From Deltaproteobacteria bacterium (GTDB taxonomy: Bacteria > Myxococcota_A > UBA9160 > UBA6930), in assembly GCA_029261795.1 (NCBI GenBank), contig JAJDAP010000065.1, positions 1 through 64,000 of the forward strand: DNA of 64,000 nt, in the 5' to 3' direction. Positions 17,218 to 26,254 of the stretch are shown here, one piece after another (position 1 is the stretch's first letter; each line of letters starts with the position of its first letter). A program made the translations under genes and the position numbers. A model generated the notes under the pieces. It worked only from the letters and a program-made list of their open reading frames with translations, did no database searches and was not told where the DNA came from.

Positions 17218-17757
17218 TCAGCGCGGGGCGGAAGCCTGCCAGCGCGCCGCCGTCTCCGCGACGTGGGTGCCATGGGCCCGAACCGCCTCCAGGTGGGCCG
17301 AATTGGGCCCTGGGCTGCCCTGGCGCGGGTTCGTCCACGCCAGCGGGCCCCAGTGGCACCCGCCCTCGGCATAGCCGGCGAGTCGATTGTGCATGGGCAC
17401 GATCAGCATCCCGTGCTCGGCCAGTTGCGCCCAGAGCGAGATGAGGGCGAGTTCACCTCCGCCCCGGCCGCCATTTCCTGCCGACGCGAAGGCGGCACCG
17501 ATGCGGCCGGTCAACCTGCCCTGCATCCAGAGGGGCGCGATGCGCTCGAAGAAGATGCGCATCGAGGATTCGATCCCGCCCATGTGCACGCCGGAACCGA
17601 GTGCCAGGACGTCGGCAGCTTCGACGTCGGCAGCGCTGGCGTCTTCGGCACGGGCGATCTCGACCTCGGCGCCAGCCTCCCGGGCACCGGCAGCGAATTC
17701 TTCGGCCATGCGCAGCGTCCGTCCGGTCTGCGAGGCGACGACCACGAGCATCCTCAT
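17218..17757 (-). CDS. Flavodoxin-like protein / NAD(P)H-dependent reductase
   Basis: A 179-residue flavodoxin-fold protein. The FMN phosphate loop is VVASQTGRTLRMAEEFA (residues ~6-22); the second FMN contact is ALGSGVHMGGIESSMRIFFE, and the third is ASAGNGGRGGGELAL. This fits the WrbA/flavodoxin family, which transfers electrons to quinones. ATG 17757 is used because it is ten bases after the pseudouridine synthase stop and directly opens the first beta strand. The two genes are probably co-transcribed. Confidence 0.82.
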   Translation of the reverse strand: MRMLVVVASQTGRTLRMAEEFAAGAREAGAEVEIARAEDASAADVEAADVLALGSGVHMGGIESSMRIFFERIAPLWMQGRLTGRIGAAFASAGNGGRGGGELALISLWAQLAEHGMLIVPMHNRLAGYAEGGCHWGPLAWTNPRQGSPGPNSAHLEAVRAHGTHVAETAARWQASAPR

Positions 17758-17767
17758 GGGCCGCAGC

Positions 17768-18727
17768 CTATCCCACGAAGCGTTCGCGCGCGTCGGAGAA
17801 ATCCGTGGCATCCGCCGCGGCAGCTCTGACGTCCGCATAGCCGACCCGGGCCGCGTGTAGCAGGTGGCGCTCGATCCCCTCGCTCTCGGGCGCACCGTAG
17901 GCGGTATCGCCGATGATCGGGTGGCCCAGGTGGGCGAGCGAGACGCGAATCTGATGCAGGAAACCCGTCCGGGGCTTCACCTCCACCAGCGTGGCGTCTG
18001 GTCCGTGGCGAAGCGCACGCCAGGCCAGCCGCGTGTGTCGCGTGCGCTTGGCGAACTCGGGCGAACCTTCTGCCACGACGCGTACCCGCGCCGGACGGTG
18101 CTGCCCGACGGCGAGATGCAGTGCCAGATCGCCTTCGCCTTCGAGTCGGCCATGAACCAACGCGCGGTAGGTCTTCTCCACACGATGCCGCCGGAACGCG
18201 GTTCGGAGCTGATGCCAGCGCTCGGGATTCGTCGTGAATAACAAGACTCCCGAGGTATCGACGTCGAGACGGTGGACGACGCCGCAACGCAAGCCACCCT
18301 CGCCGATCCCGATGATCTCGGGGTGGCGCGCACAGACGGCGCCCAACAATGTTCCGGTCTCCGTCTCGGAAAGGGGATGAACCGCGGTCCCGGCGGGTTT
18401 GTCGACGGCGATCCAACCCTCACCCTGGGCCACGATCGCTAGCGCGGCTTCCGGCTCCGGGATCGGCCGCTGCTCGGCCTCCGGTGTGAAGGCCTCGACC
18501 GTCAGCCGTTGCCCCTCGGCCAGGGCCGTTCCCTTGTCGCCGATCGAGACCGGGCGACCGTCCACGGCGACACCCCCTCGCGCCAGCACGCGCCTGGCTT
18601 CGGCCCGGCTGGCGCCGAGCAGCAGCGCGAGCAGCTGATCGATGCGCAGACCCGCCTCGCGGGCGTCGACCTTCAGCTCGTGCCCGTCTGTTTCGACCCG
18701 GTCCCTGGGCGTTTCAGTGGTTTCCAT
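17768..18727 (-). CDS. RluA-family pseudouridine synthase
   Basis: A 319-residue RNA-modifying enzyme. An N-terminal S4 RNA-binding domain (residues ~25-80, GLRIDQLLALLLGASRAEAR) precedes the catalytic domain with WIAVDKPAGTAVHPLS and the signature HRLDVDTSG, in which Asp155 is the catalytic residue. RTGFLHQIRVSLAHLGHPI is the conserved C-terminal motif. It isomerises uridines in rRNA or tRNA; which site cannot be told. ATG 18727 follows TAGACT by eight bases, so its mRNA may be leaderless. It diverges from the cimA leader. Confidence 0.9.
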   Translation of the reverse strand: METTETPRDRVETDGHELKVDAREAGLRIDQLLALLLGASRAEARRVLARGGVAVDGRPVSIGDKGTALAEGQRLTVEAFTPEAEQRPIPEPEAALAIVAQGEGWIAVDKPAGTAVHPLSETETGTLLGAVCARHPEIIGIGEGGLRCGVVHRLDVDTSGVLLFTTNPERWHQLRTAFRRHRVEKTYRALVHGRLEGEGDLALHLAVGQHRPARVRVVAEGSPEFAKRTRHTRLAWRALRHGPDATLVEVKPRTGFLHQIRVSLAHLGHPIIGDTAYGAPESEGIERHLLHAARVGYADVRAAAADATDFSDARERFVG

Positions 18728-18735
18728 GGCCCCGC

Positions 18736-18741
18736 AGTCTA
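18736..18741 (-). promoter_or_regulatory. TAGACT -10-like element for the pseudouridine synthase
   Basis: On the minus strand TAGACT, then GCGGGGCC, then ATG 18727. The eight-base gap is the same as at 8238 and 15466. It lies back to back with the TTGACA of the cimA promoter (18750), so the two divergent promoters share about 40 bases. Confidence 0.45.
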
Positions 18742-18749
18742 ACGGTCGG

Positions 18750-18777
18750 TTGACACCCAACCCCCTCGGGATACCCT
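18750..18777 (+). promoter_or_regulatory. Promoter of the cimA leader (TTGACA / TACCCT)
   Basis: A perfect -35 hexamer TTGACA (18750-18755) stands 16 bases from TACCCT (18772-18777), which keeps the three best-conserved -10 positions. Transcription would start near 18784, about three bases before the leader ORF start at 18787. Confidence 0.55.
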
Positions 18778-18786
18778 CGCTCGCCC

Positions 18787-18858
18787 ATGGTCAGCACGAT
18801 CTTCAACGAGATTCTGATTTCCTCGATTCCGGGCTCGCCCGGTCTCGCAGGGGGCTGA
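18787..18858 (+). CDS. Candidate leader peptide for cimA, 23 aa, Ile-rich
   Basis: A 23-codon ORF from ATG 18787 to TGA 18858. Its first 14 residues, MVSTIFNEILISSI, contain four isoleucines (residues 5, 9, 11 and 14), far above the usual frequency. It has no Shine-Dalgarno sequence, but the predicted transcription start is about three bases upstream, so it could be translated from a leaderless mRNA. It precedes the gene for the first enzyme of isoleucine synthesis by the citramalate route, and base-paired structures lie between the two. Ribosome stalling at Ile codons as a sensor is inference. Confidence 0.42.
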   Translation: MVSTIFNEILISSIPGSPGLAGG

Positions 18859-18864
18859 CTGAAC

Positions 18865-18947
18865 CCTCCGGAGGCTGCGGGCGAGACGCCGCGGCCTTCG
18901 TCCGGGCCGCCCGTCCAACCCGAGACGGCCTCCCGAACCTTCGGGAG
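18865..18947 (+). promoter_or_regulatory. Alternative RNA hairpins sequestering the cimA ribosome-binding site
   Basis: CTCCCGA (18930-18936), loop ACCT, and TCGGGAG (18941-18947) form a 7-bp stem that buries GGGAG, the Shine-Dalgarno sequence five bases before the cimA ATG. Upstream, GCGGCC (18891-18896) pairs with GGCCGC (18905-18910). GGAGGC (18870-18875) is complementary to GCCTCC (18928-18933), so pairing these would break the sequestering stem. This is the layout expected of a translational attenuator controlled by the leader ORF. Confidence 0.45.
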
Positions 18948-18952
18948 AAACC

Positions 18953-20542
18953 ATGAGCCCTGATCGCCAACCCCATCGCAGCCGCGAGGCCGACCCCAGA
19001 CGGGTCGAAGTGATGGATACGACCCTGCGTGACGGCGAGCAGACCCCCGAGGTCGCCTACACGCCGGAAGAGAAGCTCCAGCTGGCGCGCATGCTGCTGG
19101 CCGATGTCGGCGTCGATCGCATCGAGATCGCGGGCACCCGCGTCTCCGAAGGCGAGCGTGATGCCGCGCGCAAGATCTGCCGCTGGGCCAAGCAGAACGG
19201 CATGCTGATGCGCATCGAGATGCTCGGCTACTGCGACGGCAAGAAGTCCGTCGATTGGCTGCGGGAAACCGGCGGGCGCGTGATGAACACACTCGTGAAG
19301 GGCAGCGAAGCGCACTGCCTGGGCCAGCTTCGCATGTCGCCGGAGGCACATCGAAAGCGCGTCGCCGAAACCCTCTCCTACGCCCGCGAACGAAAGATAC
19401 GCACGAGCGTGTACCTCGAGGATTGGTCGAGCGGCGTGAAGGATTCACCCGACTACGTGTTCGGCATGATGCGCACGCTCTCGGAGCACCGCGTGGACCG
19501 CATCTATCTGGCCGACACGCTCGGCATCCAGTCCCCGGAAGACGTGAACCGCTACGTCGACCTGATGACTGCGAGCTGGCCGGACACCCACTTCGAGTTC
19601 CATTGCCACAACGACTACGGGTTGGCGGCCGCGAACTGTCTGGCAGCCGTGCAAGCGGGCTGCCGTGGCGTCCACGTCTCGGTGAACGGGCTCGGCGAGC
19701 GCGCGGGCAATGCCCGGCTCGCCGAGGTGGCTACCGTACTCGCCGATCACAGTCGCTTCGAAACCGGCGTGAACGAAGAGCGCCTGGTTGGCGTCTCACG
19801 CCTGGTGGAAATCTTCAGCGGCAAGGACATCTCGGCCAACACGCCGATCGTGGGCGCCGACGTCTTCACCCAGACCGCGGGAATCCACGCCGACGGCGAC
19901 GCCAAGGGCGATCTCTACGAGAGCCGACTGGCGCCGAAGCGCTTCGGACGCAAGCGACGTTATGCGCTGGGAAAGCTCTCCGGGAAGGCTTCGCTCGACC
20001 AGAACCTCGAACAACTCGGGATCGAACTCCCCCAGGCCGCACGAGCCCAGGTGCTCGCGCGCATCGTCGCGCTCGGCGACAAGAAGCACACGGTCGTCCC
20101 CGAAGACCTGCGCTTCATCATCGCCGACGTCCTGAAGACCCCGAAGGAGCAGATGGTTCGGATCGAGGACTACTCGGTTTCAGTCGGAAGCCAGAGCGAG
20201 CCCGCCGCCAGCGTGACCGTAGCCTACGGTGGCGAGCACAGCACCGCGCAAGCCTCTGGCGATGGCGGTTACGATGCCTTCATGAACGCGATGAAGAAGG
20301 CCGTCAAGAAGTTCGGACTCGAGGTACCGCGGCTGCAGGATTTCCGCGTTCGCATCCCGCCTGGTGGTCGCACGAGTGCGCTGGTCGAAACGCTGATCAC
20401 CTGGCGCGGCCAGAAAGGGGAAGATGGCTTCTCGACGTTGGGCGTCGACCCCGATCAACTCGCCGCCGCCGTCGTCGCTACGGAAAAGATGTTGAACGCG
20501 CTCGCCGCGCGCCGGGCGAAGAAGTCCGGCAAGGCCGACTGA
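18953..20542 (+). CDS. cimA: (R)-citramalate synthase, Leptospira type
   Basis: Condenses acetyl-CoA with pyruvate to give citramalate, the first step of threonine-independent isoleucine synthesis. The 529-residue protein has the LeuA-type TIM barrel with TLRDGEQ (Arg26, Asp27), metal-binding HCHND (His217, His219), linker domains and a C-terminal regulatory domain (GDGGYDAFMNAMKKAVKKFG; RIPPGGRTSALVET). From memory of the Leptospira enzyme, its pyruvate-pocket residues Leu81, Leu104 and Tyr144 align with Leu91, Leu114 and Tyr154 here, favouring citramalate over isopropylmalate synthase. The regulatory domain in that family binds isoleucine. An SD (GGGAG) precedes ATG 18953. The next gene overlaps by TGATG. 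Confidence 0.88.
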   Translation: MSPDRQPHRSREADPRRVEVMDTTLRDGEQTPEVAYTPEEKLQLARMLLADVGVDRIEIAGTRVSEGERDAARKICRWAKQNGMLMRIEMLGYCDGKKSVDWLRETGGRVMNTLVKGSEAHCLGQLRMSPEAHRKRVAETLSYARERKIRTSVYLEDWSSGVKDSPDYVFGMMRTLSEHRVDRIYLADTLGIQSPEDVNRYVDLMTASWPDTHFEFHCHNDYGLAAANCLAAVQAGCRGVHVSVNGLGERAGNARLAEVATVLADHSRFETGVNEERLVGVSRLVEIFSGKDISANTPIVGADVFTQTAGIHADGDAKGDLYESRLAPKRFGRKRRYALGKLSGKASLDQNLEQLGIELPQAARAQVLARIVALGDKKHTVVPEDLRFIIADVLKTPKEQMVRIEDYSVSVGSQSEPAASVTVAYGGEHSTAQASGDGGYDAFMNAMKKAVKKFGLEVPRLQDFRVRIPPGGRTSALVETLITWRGQKGEDGFSTLGVDPDQLAAAVVATEKMLNALAARRAKKSGKAD

Positions 20543-21513
20543 TGCAGCCGGGCGTTCGCCCTTCGAGCCGGAGCCACACTCTGCTCGCGATGGGACTCGC
20601 CTTCCTTGCCGGCGCCTGCGCCAGCGATCCGCCTGCGCCGGATCCGATGCATCGGCCGGCGGAGAGTCTGCTCGAGGTGATGGCGGTGCTGCGCCGCCAC
20701 GTCCCCGACGACACCTATCGTTTCGCGCCGGGTCGCGACTTCACCGGGCGCAATGTCTACCGCGCCTCCCTGCTGCGCCTCGAGAACCTCGAACGCGCCC
20801 ACGCAGAAACCCTGCGCGCCGGCACCTGGGACGAAGCCATCGCCTTCGCGAAGGGACGCGCCCTCGAACGCTTGCGCGCCTACGGCCTGGCTGGCGCCAG
20901 CTACCGCAACGCGGCCCGCTACGACGGCGAACTCCGCCGCACCTCCCTCGAGGGGGCTGCACTCTGCGACGCGCTCGCCGAGGCGATCTCCCTCGACCGC
21001 TCCGTTGGCGAGGATGCCTATCCAGGGCCCGTCCAACGGGAGCAGGCCCTCGCCAGCTACCAGACCCGAGGCGCACTGCTCGAGCAACTGTTGATCGAAG
21101 CCGGCGAGACCCATTACCGCGCCATCGTCCGCGAAGAGCTCGAACGGCTGGCGATCGAACGAACGGCCTTCCTCGTCTCGCTGCGGCGGCTCGTGCCGGA
21201 CGGAGACGTGCGCGCCCTCGCGGCACTCCAACGCAACGTGATCGATCATCGAGAGAGCAAGAACGCCAATGCGCACCTGCTCGCGCTGGCGGACCTGTAC
21301 GCCACACTGTCCGAGGAATACATCGCAGCCAACCCGCCCGAATCCCTGAGCTTCGATCCCGCGCGGTTCGAAGAGCTGGTGGCGAGTGCGGCACGCTTGT
21401 TCGAATCTGTCTCCAACCAGGATGGCGCGCCGGAAAAACTCGAAGCCGCAAGACGGCTCGAGGCCTTCCTGGCCTTCACACTAAAGGTGGATCGTGATCG
21501 CTTCTCGCCGTAG
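20542..21513 (+). CDS. Predicted lipoprotein, 323 aa
   Basis: I do not recognise a named family. The N-terminus is a signal peptide ending in a lipobox-like LAFLAGAC, so the mature protein would be attached to a membrane at Cys25 or so. The rest is almost entirely helical and charged, with several RLE/ERAHAET type heptad-like segments, resembling TPR-like or coiled periplasmic proteins. ATG 20542 overlaps the cimA stop. The larger lipoprotein gene overlaps its 3' end by 20 bases, so the two lipoproteins are likely expressed together and may work as a pair. Confidence 0.68.
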   Translation: MQPGVRPSSRSHTLLAMGLAFLAGACASDPPAPDPMHRPAESLLEVMAVLRRHVPDDTYRFAPGRDFTGRNVYRASLLRLENLERAHAETLRAGTWDEAIAFAKGRALERLRAYGLAGASYRNAARYDGELRRTSLEGAALCDALAEAISLDRSVGEDAYPGPVQREQALASYQTRGALLEQLLIEAGETHYRAIVREELERLAIERTAFLVSLRRLVPDGDVRALAALQRNVIDHRESKNANAHLLALADLYATLSEEYIAANPPESLSFDPARFEELVASAARLFESVSNQDGAPEKLEAARRLEAFLAFTLKVDRDRFSP

Positions 21514-23779
21514 ACAGCGCTACACCGCGGTGCTCGCAAGCGCGCTGGCTGTCGTCTGCAGTGCCTGTGCGACGCCGGCGGCTGCGCCACTGTCGAATCC
21601 GCTGGAACCGTTGCCCGAGCTGGCTGCGGCAGTACCCGAGGAAGCGGATCGCATCGCCCGCGACATTGCGTCGTCCCTCTGGCTCGGGGATTCGGAGACG
21701 CTCAGCGCACGCGCGGCCGCGATCTCGGCCATTGATGCAGATCGCACGCAGGCCGGGGAGCCTGCGACCGGCTTGTATCCGTATGCGCTGGACGCGCGCA
21801 ATGCCCTGATCCCGAACGCGGTCGCCTGGCGCGAAGCCCAGGAAATGCTCCTCGAGCGGCGCGATCTCGATTCCGTCCTGCACGCCCGGCTCGAGCACGA
21901 CGTCGCGGATGATCCGTTGGCATTGGCCGAAGAGAGAATCCGCGACGCACGCGTCCGCCGTTGGGGAGGTTATGCGAACGCGGTGACCCAGAGTCTGGGC
22001 AGTGGAATCTCGAATCCGACACTGCTGCCGCTGAAGGTGGCACAGGCCCTGGTCAAGGTCGGCGTCCAGGCCCACCTCGCCGATGAACTCTCATTGCAGG
22101 AGCGACAAGCCCTCGAGCACTGGAAGAGCTTCGCGAGAGAGAACCCGGGTGCCGAAGAGACGGCCGACGTCATCGCTCGCATCGAATCCGCCCAGAAACG
22201 CTGGCTCGAGACCCAGCGCGATCAGAGCTTGCGTAGCGCGCGAGCCGCCCTCGAGGGCGGCGACTCGCACACGGCCGCGAGCTTCGCCCAGCGCGCACTC
22301 CGGCACATCCCCGATGACGAGGAAGCGCAAGAACTTCTCGTGGAAGCGGACGTCCGCGTTGCGCGCTGGGACGAGGAACGGGCACGGAGCCTCGGCGCTC
22401 TGCCGACGCTTCAAACCTCAGCAGCCGCGGAGGGCCCGCTCTGGACCGCTCTCTGGCAGGACGGTCCGAAGGCCCGAGCTCTCGCCGAGAAACTGCTTGC
22501 AACGCGAGCGGACACTCCACTGCAGGACGAGCCGCGTTTCGTGCTCGCAACGCTCTCGGCCGAACGAGGCGAAGAGATCGCGAGTTGGGCAGCGTTCGAC
22601 GCCCTCGCCGAAGCTGACGATTCGGAGTCCAACATGGCACGGCACGCCAGGACACTCGTATCGAGTCTCGACACGAATCCCTACCGCGGCTTCGAGTTCG
22701 CACGCGACAAGGCCCAGAGCGATCGGGTTCGTTGGCTCTTCCTCGGCCCTCTGGCCGGCGGCGCGCGCGATCGCGACCTACCGGGTCCCGTCGAGTGGCT
22801 CGCCGAGATCCCGAGCATCGTCGGCATCGTGTGGGGGATCCCGGAACGCCTGATCCAGTTCCCCTTTACCGCGGCACAACGGCGCTCGCCCGGGGTTCTC
22901 GCACGTCGCTACCTCGAACAGAACCCGGAAGGGGCCCACGCCGATGAGGTCCGACCCTGGCTACTCGGCTACGAACAGCGAAGAGGGAACGATGTGGGCG
23001 CCTATCAACTGGCGCGCTCGGCTCCCGGGCTGGTCGATGCCGAGGAACTCGAGCAACTGCGGAGCGATGCCGCACGTCAGGCCGTCGATGTCGCCCTCGG
23101 CGAGAAGCGACGGGACGTTCGGCTGCGGCTGCTGCGCGGCGCCGCGAGAGAGTTCTCCGGAACGGAGGCGGGGCAGGAAGCCGGCCTCGCTGTTCGCCGC
23201 GAGATCCGGGAGTACTCGCCCCAACAGATTCGCATCACGCGCGGGTTCATCGAGGAGAACCCGGCCGTGACGGGCCCCGAGGGCCTCGCTATCCGCCGAG
23301 AACTCCTGGATGGAGAAGTGGACAATGGCGAGCTTCATCCCCAGGGAATCGCCTTGCTAGGGGGCCGGATCATCGAGTTCTCCTTCCTTGCGGCGAGCGG
23401 CGACGAGGACGACGAACCGGAGCGAGTGCGAGAAAGGGTTTCGAAGGAGCGCCTGGCTCGAACCGTCGCGTGGTTGGGGGAGAGCACCCACCAGGAGCTA
23501 CGCACGGATCGCGACGCCAAGCCCGAACACGACGCGAACCGGGATGGCTATCTGGAACGCGCTCGCCTCGGCGCTGTGGAACGGCCCGATCTGCGCCCCG
23601 AGGCCGGCTCCACCTACACCTATCAAAGCCTCGAGGAGCGCTTCGGTGTCGTCCGGGGACGGGAGTCGCTGCTACCGGTCGAGCTCGTGCTCCAGGGGAG
23701 CTTCACGGACTTCACGCTTGGGGCCTTCCCGCGCATTCGACTGCCGAAGCAGACCCCGGATTCCGTGCTCTACCGCTGA
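21494..23779 (+). CDS. Large predicted lipoprotein, 761 aa
   Basis: An unrecognised 761-residue exported protein. Residues 1-25 form a signal peptide with a cysteine at the cleavage region (ALAVVCSACATP). The N-terminal half is helical and repetitive, TPR-like (for example SARAALEGGDSHTAASFAQR). A hydrophobic stretch (~440-465, WLAEIPSIVGIVWGIPERLI) could contact the membrane, and the last ~130 residues are richer in strands and charged loops. It starts at GTG 21494 behind AAGGTGG, inside the preceding lipoprotein gene. Function cannot be inferred beyond envelope location and pairing with its neighbour. Confidence 0.7.
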   Translation: MIASRRRQRYTAVLASALAVVCSACATPAAAPLSNPLEPLPELAAAVPEEADRIARDIASSLWLGDSETLSARAAAISAIDADRTQAGEPATGLYPYALDARNALIPNAVAWREAQEMLLERRDLDSVLHARLEHDVADDPLALAEERIRDARVRRWGGYANAVTQSLGSGISNPTLLPLKVAQALVKVGVQAHLADELSLQERQALEHWKSFARENPGAEETADVIARIESAQKRWLETQRDQSLRSARAALEGGDSHTAASFAQRALRHIPDDEEAQELLVEADVRVARWDEERARSLGALPTLQTSAAAEGPLWTALWQDGPKARALAEKLLATRADTPLQDEPRFVLATLSAERGEEIASWAAFDALAEADDSESNMARHARTLVSSLDTNPYRGFEFARDKAQSDRVRWLFLGPLAGGARDRDLPGPVEWLAEIPSIVGIVWGIPERLIQFPFTAAQRRSPGVLARRYLEQNPEGAHADEVRPWLLGYEQRRGNDVGAYQLARSAPGLVDAEELEQLRSDAARQAVDVALGEKRRDVRLRLLRGAAREFSGTEAGQEAGLAVRREIREYSPQQIRITRGFIEENPAVTGPEGLAIRRELLDGEVDNGELHPQGIALLGGRIIEFSFLAASGDEDDEPERVRERVSKERLARTVAWLGESTHQELRTDRDAKPEHDANRDGYLERARLGAVERPDLRPEAGSTYTYQSLEERFGVVRGRESLLPVELVLQGSFTDFTLGAFPRIRLPKQTPDSVLYR

Positions 23780-23801
23780 GTGCCCTTGCTTCGCCAACCC
23801 G

Positions 23802-25067
23802 TCAGGCCGAAGACAGTGCGCGATCGAGCAGCTCCACGGGATGGACCACTTCCGCGCGGAGGCCGCGCTGCTTCACGCCGGTCGCCAACTGCATCATGCA
23901 GCCGGGGTTTCCCGTGGCGATGAAGTCCGGGTCGAGCGCCGCCAGCGCATCCATCTTGCGCGCGAGAACCGTGCGCGACATCTCGGGTTGGGTGAGGTTG
24001 TAGATCCCGGCCGCGCCGCAACAACTTCCGGGGTCGTCGTGCTGCACGAGTTCGAGGCCGGGGATGGCTTCGAGAATCGCTCGTGGCGGTCTCGAGACGC
24101 CCTGTCCGTGGATCAGGTGACAGGGGTCGTCGTAACAAACCGTCCCTGCGACGCGGTTCAGGTCTGCGGGAATTCCCGCCTCGACGATCACCTCGGAAAC
24201 GTCGCGTACCTTCGCGGCCAGGGCGTCTCCCTCGCCGGGCAACCAATCACCCAGCTCGCGAAGTGAAGCGCCGCAGCCGGCGGAGCCGACTACGAGCGAA
24301 TCGAAATCCTCCGGGTCGAAGGCCGCCAGGTTCGAACGGGCGAGCGCCCGTGCGAACTCGAGCTCTCCGCCGTGTGCCTGGAGCGCACCGCAGCAACCCT
24401 GCCCTTCGGGAGAGACCACCTCCAGTCCGCAGGCGGCGAGAACGCGCACGGTGGCTGCATTCACCCGGCCGAACATCTCCGGCATGATGCAACCCTCGAA
24501 CATGGCAACGCGACCTCGCCGCTCTCCGTTCGCGGGCGTGAAACGAGGCAGGCGACCGCGTTCCGAGCTCGCCGGGATCTTCGGCAACAGGGCATGCATC
24601 TCGCGCAGCCGCTTCGGTAGCAGCGGCCGCACCACCCGATCGAGAGCTAGGTGCTGGACCGCGGCGAGCGCGCTCATCGCCCAGTGCAACCGACGCGGAT
24701 GCGGCACCAGATTGCGAAGGGCCGATGACTCGATCCGCTTGGGGAGGCCATCGCGTAGGCCCTGGGCTTCGACGGCGGCACGTGTGTGTTCGAGGAGCGA
24801 GCCGTACGCGACGCCGGCCGGACAGGCCGTTTCACAGGCGCGGCAGCCGAGGCAGAGATACGCCTCCTCGGCGACGGTGCCGCTGAGCGGGATCCTCCCC
24901 TCCGCGACGCCGCGCATCAGATAGATGCGCCCCCGTGGCGATGACGTCTCCCGGCCGGTCGCCCGGTACGTGGGGCACGCCGTCAGGCACAGCCCGCAGT
25001 GCACACAATCCAGCGTTTCTGGATAGAGACCTAGCATCTCGGGGTGCACGGTCGTTTCGCCGCTCAT
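23802..25067 (-). CDS. glcF: Glycolate oxidase iron-sulfur subunit
   Basis: The electron-transfer subunit of glycolate dehydrogenase. Two 4Fe-4S motifs are complete: Cys21, 24, 27, 31 (CVHCGLCLTACP) and Cys72, 75, 78, 82 (CLGCRACETACP). Two CCG domains follow (QGCCGALQAHGGE and GSCCGAAGIYN), the hallmark of GlcF and heterodisulfide-reductase-type proteins. Length 421 fits the family. It is the third gene of a glcD-glcE-glcF operon; its start overlaps the glcE stop by four bases. Confidence 0.93.
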   Translation of the reverse strand: MSGETTVHPEMLGLYPETLDCVHCGLCLTACPTYRATGRETSSPRGRIYLMRGVAEGRIPLSGTVAEEAYLCLGCRACETACPAGVAYGSLLEHTRAAVEAQGLRDGLPKRIESSALRNLVPHPRRLHWAMSALAAVQHLALDRVVRPLLPKRLREMHALLPKIPASSERGRLPRFTPANGERRGRVAMFEGCIMPEMFGRVNAATVRVLAACGLEVVSPEGQGCCGALQAHGGELEFARALARSNLAAFDPEDFDSLVVGSAGCGASLRELGDWLPGEGDALAAKVRDVSEVIVEAGIPADLNRVAGTVCYDDPCHLIHGQGVSRPPRAILEAIPGLELVQHDDPGSCCGAAGIYNLTQPEMSRTVLARKMDALAALDPDFIATGNPGCMMQLATGVKQRGLRAEVVHPVELLDRALSSA

Positions 25068-26254
25068 GCGCCTCCCACGAAGCGGCCGGGGTTCAGGATT
25101 CCGGCCGGGTCATACTGCGCCTTGATCGCGCGCTGTAGCGGAATCGTTTCGCCAGGGTCGCCGTACACCTCGCGTCCGGCGCGCGCCGAGGCAGGCGCGG
25201 CCGCAACGACGTAGCTGCCCTCGCCGCGCTCGGCCGCGAGCCGGGAGAGCCGCCAGACGCTGCTGATCGCGCGCTCGTCCGCATCGTCGGCGAGCGGGAA
25301 CGACCCGAGCACCAGGCCTCGGGCGGGGAGGGAAACGACTTCACCGCCACCTAGCAAAAGAACGTCGGCGACTTCCCGCCACGCCGTCGGCCGCACCGTG
25401 ACACGAACGCGGAAGACGCCCGTTTCGCCCCCGGCTTCCGGCTGCGAGACGGCTTGGCCCGCGACGAAGCCTTGCGAAGCCAATTCACGGCTGTCCGAAG
25501 CCACCGCAGTCTCGTCGCCGGCGAGTTCGAGACGAACCCGTTGTGCCGAGCCGACCCCTTCGACAGCACCCAGGCGCACACTGCTGCGCCGACACGCCGC
25601 CAACACTTCACCCGGCCCACGTCCCAGCGCATCCGCTTCGAGAACCTGCACGACCGCGGGCCGCGGCTTCAGCCGGAGCCAGGCGGATTCGATGACACCG
25701 AGCGTTCCGCAAGAGCCGGTAAAGAGCTTGTTCAAATCGTACCCGGTGACGTTCTTCACTACGCGACCACCGAACTTCACGCGCTCACCCGAAGCCAGGG
25801 CGACGTGAAGCCCAAGCACGAAATCGCGGACGGGGCCGAAGCGCGGGCTCTCGGCAGCGGCCGCGACGGTGCCGCCCAGGGTCGAGGCGGCATCCGCGGA
25901 TTCGAGCGGGAGCTCCCAACCCGTGGCTGTCAGCGCTTCACGGAGCGACGCCAATGTGACGCCGGCCGCCACCAGCGCAACACCGTCCTCGGCATCGATT
26001 TCCGGCGGCGCCAGCAGCCGGCGCGTGTCGAGCAGAAGCGCCGCGTGGCACGGCGCGTTCGCGAAGGACAACTTGCTCGCGCCGCCGCGAATCAGCAGCC
26101 CCAACTTCTGCTCGGAACAGCTGCGGAGTGCGGCCGCCAGTGCTTCGCCGGTCTCGGGCGAGAGGCGGGCTTCGAGTTTCGCGCCTTCGAGTTCGAGCGG
26201 CTCCTGATGGACTGCGCTGTCGCCGAGCGCCGCTCTCAGCTCCATGAGACTCAC
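25064..26254 (-). CDS. glcE: Glycolate oxidase FAD-binding subunit
   Basis: A 396-residue FAD-linked oxidase subunit shorter than GlcD. The FAD domain shows LLIRGGASKLSFAN, the phosphate-binding segment AASTLGGTVAAAAESPRFGP and GRVVKNVTGYDLNKLFTGSC with GTLGVIESAWLRL. Together with GlcD and GlcF it oxidises glycolate to glyoxylate at the membrane. The GTG start at 26254 overlaps the glcD stop (GTGA); ATG 26245 is an alternative three codons later. Operon position between glcD and glcF supports the call. Confidence 0.92.
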   Translation of the reverse strand: MSLMELRAALGDSAVHQEPLELEGAKLEARLSPETGEALAAALRSCSEQKLGLLIRGGASKLSFANAPCHAALLLDTRRLLAPPEIDAEDGVALVAAGVTLASLREALTATGWELPLESADAASTLGGTVAAAAESPRFGPVRDFVLGLHVALASGERVKFGGRVVKNVTGYDLNKLFTGSCGTLGVIESAWLRLKPRPAVVQVLEADALGRGPGEVLAACRRSSVRLGAVEGVGSAQRVRLELAGDETAVASDSRELASQGFVAGQAVSQPEAGGETGVFRVRVTVRPTAWREVADVLLLGGGEVVSLPARGLVLGSFPLADDADERAISSVWRLSRLAAERGEGSYVVAAAPASARAGREVYGDPGETIPLQRAIKAQYDPAGILNPGRFVGGA

